This document shows, in pieces, positions 9,143 to 14,502 of a stretch of DNA of 14,502 nt; the first letter of the stretch is position 1, and the number at the start of each line of letters is the position of its first letter. Source of the stretch: CAG-877 sp963589235. Its GTDB lineage: Bacteria; Bacillota_I; Bacilli_A; RF39; UBA660. The notes under the pieces are model-generated. The model made no database searches and was not told the DNA's origin. It was given only the letters and a program-made list of their open reading frames with translations. The stretch covers positions 1 through 14,502 of the forward strand of contig CAVAJX010000007.1 in assembly GCA_963589235.1 (NCBI GenBank). The letters are read 5' to 3'. The translations under genes and the position numbers were made by a program.

Positions 9143-9762
9143 AAAAGAAATATTTAATTATAATTAGTATGTTTTTAATTATATTTTTGGGAATGTTAGG
9201 AATAGTTTTGTTTGATAAGAATTTAATTTTTGATAGTACTATTTATAACTTTATTATTAGTTTTAGATGTGATGCATTAGATATTTTTTTTAAAACAATT
9301 ACTAAACTTGGTAATACTTTAACTATTATTGGAATAGTTTGCTTATTTGTACTTATTTTTAAAAATAAATATAGTTTATTATTAGTTATATCAGCCTTGG
9401 ATTCAGTTATTCTTAATACAATAATTAAACATATAGTTAGAAGAGAAAGACCTAGTGTATTACGTTTAATTAGTCAGGGAGGATATTCATTTCCATCTGG
9501 CCATGCGATGATTTCTGTTTGTGTATATGGATTTTTATTATACTTAGCCTTTAGTAAGATAAAAAATAAATATTTAAAATATATTTGTTCTTTTCTTTTA
9601 TTTATATTAATTATTAGTATTGGACTTAGTAGGATATATGTTGGAGTACATTATGCATCAGATATAATAGCTGGCTATTCATTAGCACTAATTGAAGTTA
9701 TACTTTTAGTTCAATTAGATAAAAATATTAAAATAGAGGATGGTAAGATATGTATAAAATGA
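9139..9762 (+). CDS. PAP2-family membrane phosphatase (undecaprenyl-diphosphatase or phosphatidate phosphatase type)
   Basis: Integral membrane lipid phosphatase of the PAP2 superfamily, likely acting outside the membrane on undecaprenyl diphosphate (cell-wall carrier recycling), phosphatidylglycerol phosphate or phosphatidate; the sequence does not decide the substrate. All three family motifs are present: K97-x6-R104-P105, PSGH (119-122, with catalytic H122) and S164-R165-x5-H171-x3-D175 (nucleophile H171). Hydrophobic helices run from the N-terminus (residues about 4-24) through about 57-75, 80-95, 125-137, 145-163 and 177-192, matching the usual six-helix topology. The length of 207 residues is typical. 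It overlaps pgi by four bases (ATGA), and the HAD-like gene begins 13 bases before its end, so all three are co-transcribed. Confidence 0.92.
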   Translation: MKKKYLIIISMFLIIFLGMLGIVLFDKNLIFDSTIYNFIISFRCDALDIFFKTITKLGNTLTIIGIVCLFVLIFKNKYSLLLVISALDSVILNTIIKHIVRRERPSVLRLISQGGYSFPSGHAMISVCVYGFLLYLAFSKIKNKYLKYICSFLLFILIISIGLSRIYVGVHYASDIIAGYSLALIEVILLVQLDKNIKIEDGKICIK

Positions 9763-10475
9763 TAGTTACTGGTTTTGATGGAGTATTAGTAGATAATGAT
9801 TTAGCAATATCACTTTCTACAATGTTAGAAATAGATAGGATAAGAAGAAAAGGATATTTATTTGCTATTGCGACTAGTAGATGTTTAGGGGATATTTTAT
9901 ATTACAATAGAGACTTTTCTTTTTTAGATTATGTTATAGCGAGTGATGGAGCTGTTGTTTATGATGTAAATAAAGAAAAAGTAATATTTAAAAAGGGCGT
10001 TTCTGTTAGTTGTATTAGGAAAATTTATAATATTTTTTTAGGAAAACTTATTTATGCTTCTAGAAAAGATAGAAAATTTAAATTAGAAAATTTAGATGAT
10101 ATTACTGATATATATAAATTAGAAATAGTTTGTTCTAGTCGTGATGATAGTTTAGAAGTTATTGATAAACTTAAAAGATTAAATTTAAAGATTAATTACT
10201 TTGAACAATATATTAATGATACTTATTATGTTGATATAGTTAGTTTAGATATTGATAAGTTTGTTGGTGTAGAGAAGATTTGTAATAAGAAAAAGATTTC
10301 TACAGAAGAGGTTGTTTCATTTGGCGAATACTATAATGATATAAATTTAGTTAAGAATACTGGTCTTGGGGTTTCAATGGATAATGCTATAAAAGAAGTA
10401 AAAAAAGTATCTAAGAAGAGTACTTTGGATAATTTAAATAAGGGAGTAGAAGAATTTATAAAAAATAATTTTTAA
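9750..10475 (+). CDS. HAD-superfamily (Cof-like) protein lacking the catalytic nucleophile; probable pseudoenzyme
   Basis: The overall architecture is that of Cof-type HAD phosphatases, cytosolic enzymes that dephosphorylate small sugar phosphates or flavin nucleotides. Motif I, normally D-x-D-G-T, reads G8-F-D10-G-V, so the first Asp (the phosphorylated nucleophile) is Gly. The second Asp (acid/base) remains. Motif II survives as ATSR (T42), the motif III Lys may be K170, and motif IV reads G192-E-Y-Y-N-D197 instead of GDxxND, followed by the usual LGVSMDNAIKEVK. The cap region, about 75-165, is shorter than normal, and the total is 241 residues against about 265-275. The reading frame is intact with no stops, suggesting a retained non-catalytic protein rather than a decayed gene. 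A good AGAGGATGG site (9735-9743) precedes the ATG, which overlaps the PAP2 gene by 13 bases. Confidence 0.85.
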   Translation: MYKMIVTGFDGVLVDNDLAISLSTMLEIDRIRRKGYLFAIATSRCLGDILYYNRDFSFLDYVIASDGAVVYDVNKEKVIFKKGVSVSCIRKIYNIFLGKLIYASRKDRKFKLENLDDITDIYKLEIVCSSRDDSLEVIDKLKRLNLKINYFEQYINDTYYVDIVSLDIDKFVGVEKICNKKKISTEEVVSFGEYYNDINLVKNTGLGVSMDNAIKEVKKVSKKSTLDNLNKGVEEFIKNNF

Positions 10476-10498
10476 AATTAGATTGTTTGTATTATAAT
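10471..10498 (+). promoter_or_regulatory. Possible promoter of the pseudouridine synthase - nagZ - asnS unit
   Basis: A perfect TATAAT lies at 10493-10498, with a weak -35 (TTTAAA, 10471-10476) 16 bases upstream that overlaps the stop of the preceding gene. No terminator hairpin separates it from that gene, so read-through from the pgi unit is also likely. Confidence 0.45.
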
Positions 10499-10521
10499 AT
10501 GAAATTGAGGAGAAGGAGACT

Positions 10522-11367
10522 ATGAGATTAAAAGTTAAGGAAAATGCTGAATTACTTTCATATTTATATGATAATTTAGATATGCCTAAGAAAAAAATTA
10601 AACAGTATTTAACACATGGTTCTATTTATGTTAATAATGTTAAGACTAGGCAATATAATTACCCATTAATTAATGGTATGGAAATTGTAATTGATACGGA
10701 TAATAAGAATAAAAAAGTATTACCATTTGATATTGTATTTGAAGATGATAATATAATTGTTGTGAATAAGCCGGCTGGACTTTTGACAATAGCGACAGCT
10801 AAGGAAAAAGAGAAGACACTTTATCATATTGTGTCAGATTACTTAAAGAGTAATAATCATAGTGCTAGAGTTTTTGTAGTACATAGATTAGATAAAGATA
10901 CATCTGGCATTGTTGTTTTAGCCAAGAATGAAAGTATTAAAAGACAATTACAAGATAATTGGAATGAATATGTAACTTTAAGAGAATATGTTGCGGTAGT
11001 ACATAATAAGTTAAAGAATAAATCTGGTAGAATAGTACAGAATTTAAAAGAGACTAAGACAAATTTGGTTTATGTTACGAAAAAAGATGATGGTAAGGAA
11101 GCTATTACTAATTATAATGTTGTGAAGGAAAATGATAAGTATTCATTAGTTAGTATAAATATTGAAACTGGTCGTAAGAATCAGATAAGAGTAGCTTTTG
11201 CGTTACTAGGTAATGCAATTCTTGGAGATACTAAGTATGGTATAAAAGATGATTTTAATAGATTATATTTACATGCGAATAGATTAAAGATGTATTATCC
11301 AGTTATTAAGAAGGATATTTTGTTTGAAACTGCTAATCCAGTGGAATTTAAAAAAGTTATAAAATAG
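10522..11367 (+). CDS. RluA/RluD-family pseudouridine synthase
   Basis: Isomerises specific uridines to pseudouridine in ribosomal or transfer RNA. An N-terminal S4-type RNA-binding domain covers residues about 1-57 (MPKKKIKQYLTHGSIYVNN), then FEDDNIIVVNKPAGLLT opens the catalytic domain. The RluA signature is HRLDKDTSGIVVLAKN, with D124 as the catalytic aspartate. REYVAVV, ETGRKNQIRVAFALLG and GDTKYG complete the fold. At 281 residues it is close to the 290-310 usual for the family. Which uridine it modifies (RluD, RluC or an orphan YhcT/YjbO-like type) cannot be told from sequence. Two ribosome binding sites stand in tandem, GAGGAG (10507-10512, 9 bases away) and AAGGAG (10513-10518, 3 bases away). 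nagZ follows after 9 bases, so the genes are co-transcribed. Confidence 0.95.
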   Translation: MRLKVKENAELLSYLYDNLDMPKKKIKQYLTHGSIYVNNVKTRQYNYPLINGMEIVIDTDNKNKKVLPFDIVFEDDNIIVVNKPAGLLTIATAKEKEKTLYHIVSDYLKSNNHSARVFVVHRLDKDTSGIVVLAKNESIKRQLQDNWNEYVTLREYVAVVHNKLKNKSGRIVQNLKETKTNLVYVTKKDDGKEAITNYNVVKENDKYSLVSINIETGRKNQIRVAFALLGNAILGDTKYGIKDDFNRLYLHANRLKMYYPVIKKDILFETANPVEFKKVIK

Positions 11368-11376
11368 GAGCTAATC

Positions 11377-12537
11377 ATGAAAAAAGTATTAATAGTTGTA
11401 CTTGGTGTAGTTGTGATAGGATGTTTGATAGGTTTTTATTTTGATAAAGATAGTTTAAGTTCTATTAAAGATAATAAAAATGTAGAAGAAAGTGATGATG
11501 TTTCTTTTCCTACTGATGAGTTGTTTTCTAAAGAGTATGGTAATGCTCAAAAAAAACTTAGTAAAATGTCACTAGAGGAAAAAGTTGGACAATTATTTTT
11601 AGTTAGATATGATAAAAATATGGCAATGTCATGGATAAATGATTATTATGCTGGAGGTTATATTTTATTTGCGAAAGACTTTGATAATCATACTAAAGGG
11701 TCTATAAAAGAGGAACTTTCTTCATTAAATAAAAATAGTAAAATACCTTTGGTATTTGCGGTTGATGAAGAGGGTGGATACGTTACTAGAGTTAGTAGAT
11801 ATAAAGCTTTTAGAGATGAGAAGTTTCCTTCTCCTAGGGATGTTTATGATTCACTAGGTGTGGAAGGATTAGAAAGTATTGAAAAAGAAAAGGGAGAGTT
11901 ATTATTATCCCTTGGAATTAATTTAAATTTAGCACCAGTTGCGGATGTTTCAGTTGATAGTAATGATTTTATTAATAATAGAACATTTAATAGAGACGCT
12001 AAAGAGACAGCTAATTTAATTGGTCTTATGGTAGATTACGCAAATGAAGTTGAAATATCTTCTTCTTTAAAGCATTTTCCTGGATATGGTAATAATGTTG
12101 ATACACATACAGGTGTTGCGATAGATGAGAGAAGTTACGATAACTTTTTAAATAATGATTATTTACCATTTGAAGAAGGAATTAAAAGGAAAGTTCCAAG
12201 TATATTGGTATCACATAATATAATTAAATGTATAGATAGTGAATATCCAGCAACTTTAAGTGAAAGGATCGTTACTGGAGAGTTAAGAAATAAACTTAAT
12301 TTTTCTGGTATAATTATTACAGATGACTTATCAATGGGTGCTGTTTCATCTTATGTTGATGATAATAGTGCAGCTGTTTTAGCAATAAATGCTGGTAATG
12401 ATTTAATTATTACTTCTGATTTTGTTAATATGTATAATTCAGTAATTACGGCTGTTAAAGCTGGTAAGATAAAAATGGAAACTATTGATACTGCGGTTAG
12501 AAGAATTTTAGCATGGAAGAGTTTTTATAATATGTAA
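11377..12537 (+). CDS. nagZ: Glycoside hydrolase family 3, beta-N-acetylhexosaminidase (NagZ-like), membrane-attached
   Basis: Predicted to release N-acetylglucosamine from peptidoglycan fragments, acting outside the cell for wall recycling. Residues 4-20 are hydrophobic with a possible lipobox V13-I-G-C16. Because the hydrophobic stretch continues beyond Cys16, a simple signal anchor is an alternative. The (beta/alpha)8 GH3 domain shows MSLEEKVGQLF, GGYILF, VDEEGG, LAPVADV and NNRTF. It also shows KHFPGYG (232-238), D242-T-H244 (the His/Asp acid-base dyad of NagZ enzymes) and ITDDLSMGA, with D316 as nucleophile. FPGYG departs from the usual FPGHG, but that His is not the dyad His. The length of 386 fits a single-domain NagZ without the C-terminal domain of Bacillus enzymes. 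It sits 9 bases after the pseudouridine synthase, with a GGAG site, and its stop overlaps the asnS ribosome binding site. Exact substrate is inferred. Confidence 0.92.
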   Translation: MKKVLIVVLGVVVIGCLIGFYFDKDSLSSIKDNKNVEESDDVSFPTDELFSKEYGNAQKKLSKMSLEEKVGQLFLVRYDKNMAMSWINDYYAGGYILFAKDFDNHTKGSIKEELSSLNKNSKIPLVFAVDEEGGYVTRVSRYKAFRDEKFPSPRDVYDSLGVEGLESIEKEKGELLLSLGINLNLAPVADVSVDSNDFINNRTFNRDAKETANLIGLMVDYANEVEISSSLKHFPGYGNNVDTHTGVAIDERSYDNFLNNDYLPFEEGIKRKVPSILVSHNIIKCIDSEYPATLSERIVTGELRNKLNFSGIIITDDLSMGAVSSYVDDNSAAVLAINAGNDLIITSDFVNMYNSVITAVKAGKIKMETIDTAVRRILAWKSFYNM

Positions 12538-12543
12538 GGAGGA
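12536..12543 (+). promoter_or_regulatory. Consensus ribosome binding site for asnS
   Basis: AAGGAGGA, a full match to the anti-Shine-Dalgarno complement, lies 5 bases before the ATG and overlaps the TAA stop of nagZ. Translation of asnS is therefore probably coupled to or at least co-transcribed with nagZ. Confidence 0.75.
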
Positions 12544-12548
12544 TTTAT

Positions 12549-13928
12549 ATGATAATAGATGTTAAAAAATTATATGAAAAATTAGATGATTATAAGGGAA
12601 AAGAAGTTGTACTTCAAGGTTGGATTCGTAATCATCGTAAGCAAAAAGAATTTGGATTTATAGATTTTAATGATGGTACTTTTTTTAAGAGTGTACAAAT
12701 AGTTTATGATGATAAGTTAGAATCATTTGATACTATACAGTCTTTACATATCGGTTCTGCTATAGAAGTAGAAGGTATGTTGGTTGAATCTCCAGCTAAG
12801 GGACAAGCGTTTGAAGTTCAAATGAAGAGTTATAAATTACTTGGTGACTGTCCAGAGGATTATCCTATTCAGCCAAAGAGACATAGTAGAGAATTTTTAA
12901 GAGAACAAGCTTATCTTAGACCTAGAACAAATTTATTTAATGCTGTTTTTAGAGTTAGAAGTGTAGCTGCTTATGCAATACATAAATATTTTCAAGAAAA
13001 TGGATATATTTATTTTCATGCTCCATTAATAACAGCTAGTGACTGTGAAGGAGCTGGAGAAATGTTTCAAGTTACAACTCTTGATTTGAATAGAGTTGCT
13101 AAAATGGGAAAAGTTGATTATAGTAAAGATTTCTTTGGTAGACAAACAGCACTTACTGTTTCTGGACAATTACAAGCTGAAACATTTGCTTTAGCTTATA
13201 AAAAAACATATACCTTTGGACCAACTTTTAGAGCAGAAAATTCTAATACTAAAACTCACGCTAATGAATTTTGGATGATTGAGCCTGAGATTGCTTTTTG
13301 TGATTTAAATGGTAATATGGATATTATGGAAGAAATGCTTAAGTATATTGTTAAGTATGTTCTTGATAATTGTAAAGAAGAAATGCAATTTTTTGATAGT
13401 TTTGTAGAAAAAGGTTTAATTGAAAAACTTACTAAGTTAATTTCTAGTGAGTTTGTTAGAGTTACTCATGAAGAAGTTATTTCTATATTGAAAAAGGCTG
13501 ATGTTAAATGGGAATTTGAACCAGAGTATGGTGAGGATATTGCCAAAGAACACGAAAAATATATTACAGAGTATTTTGATGGACCAGTATTTATTAAAGA
13601 TTGGCCAAAAGATATAAAGGCATTTTATATGAAACAAAATCCAGATGGAAAAACTGTTGCGGCAGTTGATTTGGAAGTACCAGGTGCTGGTGAATTAATG
13701 GGTGGTTCACAAAGAGAAGAAGATTATGACAAGTTAGTTAGTCGTATGGATGAATTAAAAATGGATAAAGATTCACTTGAATGGTATTTAAATTTACGTA
13801 AATTTGGTGGATGTTATCATTCTGGATTCGGTATGGGATTTGAACGTTTATTAATATATTTAACGGGTGTTGAAAATATTCGCGATGTAATACCTTATCC
13901 TAGAACTCCAGGTAATTGTGAATTTTAA
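12549..13928 (+). CDS. asnS: Asparagine-tRNA ligase
   Basis: Charges tRNA-Asn with asparagine using ATP; a cytosolic class IIb aminoacyl-tRNA synthetase. An N-terminal OB-fold anticodon-binding domain (residues about 15-100, beginning VVLQGWIRNHRKQKEFGFID) precedes the catalytic core. Motif 1 surrounds YIYFHAPLITASDCEGAGEM. Motif 2 is FGPTFRAENSNTKTHANEFW (223-242); the RAENSNTKTHANEFWMIEP pattern separates AsnRS from AspRS. Motif 3 is GFGMGFERLL (426-435), followed by IRDVIPYPRTPG. The length of 459 is normal. It is the last gene of the pseudouridine synthase - nagZ - asnS unit and has a perfect ribosome binding site. Having AsnRS means the cell can charge tRNA-Asn directly rather than only by the amidotransferase route. 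Very secure call. Confidence 0.98.
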   Translation: MIIDVKKLYEKLDDYKGKEVVLQGWIRNHRKQKEFGFIDFNDGTFFKSVQIVYDDKLESFDTIQSLHIGSAIEVEGMLVESPAKGQAFEVQMKSYKLLGDCPEDYPIQPKRHSREFLREQAYLRPRTNLFNAVFRVRSVAAYAIHKYFQENGYIYFHAPLITASDCEGAGEMFQVTTLDLNRVAKMGKVDYSKDFFGRQTALTVSGQLQAETFALAYKKTYTFGPTFRAENSNTKTHANEFWMIEPEIAFCDLNGNMDIMEEMLKYIVKYVLDNCKEEMQFFDSFVEKGLIEKLTKLISSEFVRVTHEEVISILKKADVKWEFEPEYGEDIAKEHEKYITEYFDGPVFIKDWPKDIKAFYMKQNPDGKTVAAVDLEVPGAGELMGGSQREEDYDKLVSRMDELKMDKDSLEWYLNLRKFGGCYHSGFGMGFERLLIYLTGVENIRDVIPYPRTPGNCEF

Positions 13929-13942
13929 TTTACTTACTTTCA

Positions 13943-13971
13943 ATTTTATGTTATTATTTTTGTAGTATAAG
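13943..13971 (+). promoter_or_regulatory. Weak candidate promoter for the zinc-ribbon gene
   Basis: TATAAG (13966-13971) stands 20 bases before the ATG in a T-rich stretch. The -35 region at 17-base spacing (ATTTTA, 13943-13948) is poor. No terminator hairpin follows asnS, so read-through is possible. Confidence 0.3.
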
Positions 13972-13991
13972 ATAGGAAGTGAGAATTAGTT

Positions 13992-14429
13992 ATGAATTGT
14001 CCAAGATGTAATAGTCAAGTCCAACCTGGTAATTCATTTTGCTCTAGTTGTGGATTTAATTTAAATGAACAAAACAATGTGAACAATAATAATTTTAATA
14101 GTCAAAATAATATGAATAATAATAATCAACAAATGTATAACAATAATATGATGAATAATCAACAGGGTATGAATATGAATAATCAACAAATGATGTATAA
14201 TAATCAAATGCAACAGGGAAATTATAATCAGTATCAACAGGGTACGCCTGTTAGAATGAAAGGTTCTAGAGCTTTTAAAATTGTATTGGTTTTAGATTGT
14301 ATTTTAATACCATTATTGTTAATTAAATTTATTGGTGGTGGATTTGGATGGGATGATTTTAGTACTCTTTTATTAACTAATGCAGTTGGTTTTTCTCTTT
14401 ATGTGAAAGATAAAAAAAATAATATGTAA
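13992..14429 (+). CDS. Small zinc-ribbon protein with Asn/Gln/Met-rich linker and membrane-associated C-terminus
   Basis: Function unknown. Residues 3-20 form a four-cysteine zinc ribbon (C3-x2-C6-x10-C17-x2-C20, with CPRC and CSSCG), as found at the N-terminus of many small Bacillota membrane proteins. Residues about 24-84 are low complexity, almost only Asn, Gln and Met with some Tyr, and contain repeated NNQQ and MYNNQM units; this looks like a disordered linker. Residues about 95-112 are strongly hydrophobic (FKIVLVLDCILIPLLLI) and 123-138 moderately so, giving one or two membrane helices, with a lysine-rich tail. The zinc ribbon probably faces the cytoplasm because no signal peptide precedes it. 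An AGGAAGTGAG site precedes the ATG. The gene stands apart from asnS by 63 bases. AAT/CAA trinucleotide runs in the DNA may make its length variable between strains. Confidence 0.85.
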   Translation: MNCPRCNSQVQPGNSFCSSCGFNLNEQNNVNNNNFNSQNNMNNNNQQMYNNNMMNNQQGMNMNNQQMMYNNQMQQGNYNQYQQGTPVRMKGSRAFKIVLVLDCILIPLLLIKFIGGGFGWDDFSTLLLTNAVGFSLYVKDKKNNM

Positions 14430-14441
14430 AATAAAATTAAA

Positions 14442-14481
14442 GACATTTGGTTCAATGTCAAATAGTGTTGGTGGAACCAAA
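14442..14481. repeat. Overlapping inverted repeats forming two mutually exclusive hairpins
   Basis: GACATT (14442-14447) and AATGTC (14454-14459) pair perfectly over a 6-base loop. TTTGGTTC (14446-14453) and GAACCAAA (14474-14481) also pair perfectly over a 20-base loop. The two stems share bases 14446-14453, so only one can form. On the + strand neither is followed by a T-run. Read on the - strand, the GACATT hairpin is followed by TTTAATTTTATTTT, which would suit a terminator for a convergent gene lying beyond the right edge. The rest of the 73 bases after the zinc-ribbon gene holds no coding sequence I can support. Confidence 0.5.
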
Positions 14482-14502
14482 AACTAATGATAAATGAATT
14501 GG

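Noticed and set aside
13437..13637. A reverse-strand open frame inside asnS.
   Set aside because: It is fully antisense to a conserved synthetase, with no ribosome binding site or recognisable protein pattern.
14080..14250. AAT/CAA-rich short repeats as a CRISPR array or non-coding tandem repeat.
   Set aside because: There are no regular repeat and spacer units, and the stretch is in frame with a zinc-ribbon start and hydrophobic end, so it is a coding low-complexity region.
14469..14477. GGTGGAACC matches the core T-box sequence (GGUGGNACC), suggesting a T-box riboswitch.
   Set aside because: A T-box leader needs a stem I with a specifier loop 100-200 bases upstream. That space is occupied by the zinc-ribbon coding sequence, and no terminator or antiterminator partner follows before the window ends. 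Noted only as a short match.
14446..14481. TGGTTCCACCA on the reverse strand as the 3' end of a tRNA.
   Set aside because: There is no T-arm (GTTCRANNC) upstream and no cloverleaf can be drawn around it.

Overview
The window comes from a very AT-rich, low-GC Gram-positive-type bacterium (Bacillota/Bacilli or a Mollicutes-related lineage such as the uncultured gut clades). Coding sequence is dominated by A/T-ending codons, and ribosome binding sites (AGGAGG-like) and TATAAT promoters look Bacillus-like. Tryptophan is encoded by TGG, no TGA interrupts the very long first reading frame, and TGA serves as a stop for pgi. The standard bacterial code is therefore used, not the Mycoplasma code. A cell-wall-recycling glycosidase (NagZ-like) suggests a walled cell. 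All genes are on the + strand and packed tightly.

Layout. (1) Bases 1-6860 hold most of a giant membrane enzyme of the cyclic beta-1,2-glucan synthase family (NdvB/CGS type), cut at the left edge. Its order is glycosyltransferase GT84, then a glucoamylase-like cyclization domain, then a GH94 phosphorylase-like domain. (2) A near-consensus promoter drives a single gene of unrecognised function (6943-7878). Its protein carries three repeats resembling the C-terminal domain of RNA polymerase alpha, and a terminator-like hairpin overlaps its stop codon. (3) A new promoter starts pgi - PAP2 phosphatase - HAD-like protein (7955-10475), whose genes overlap one another. The HAD-like protein lacks the catalytic nucleophile. 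(4) A possible promoter starts an RluA-family pseudouridine synthase - NagZ-like GH3 hydrolase - asnS (10522-13928). (5) A small zinc-ribbon, Asn/Gln/Met-rich membrane protein follows (13992-14429). The last 70 bases hold overlapping inverted repeats that can form two mutually exclusive hairpins.

The genes mostly mix housekeeping functions (glycolysis, lipid or undecaprenyl phosphate turnover, RNA modification, wall recycling, tRNA charging) with the large glucan synthase. Glucose-6-phosphate metabolism (pgi) and UDP-glucose use (glucan synthase) are metabolically related, but separate promoters and the intervening gene argue against a shared operon. The least explained items are the alpha-CTD-like repeat protein, the HAD pseudoenzyme and the terminal alternative hairpins.
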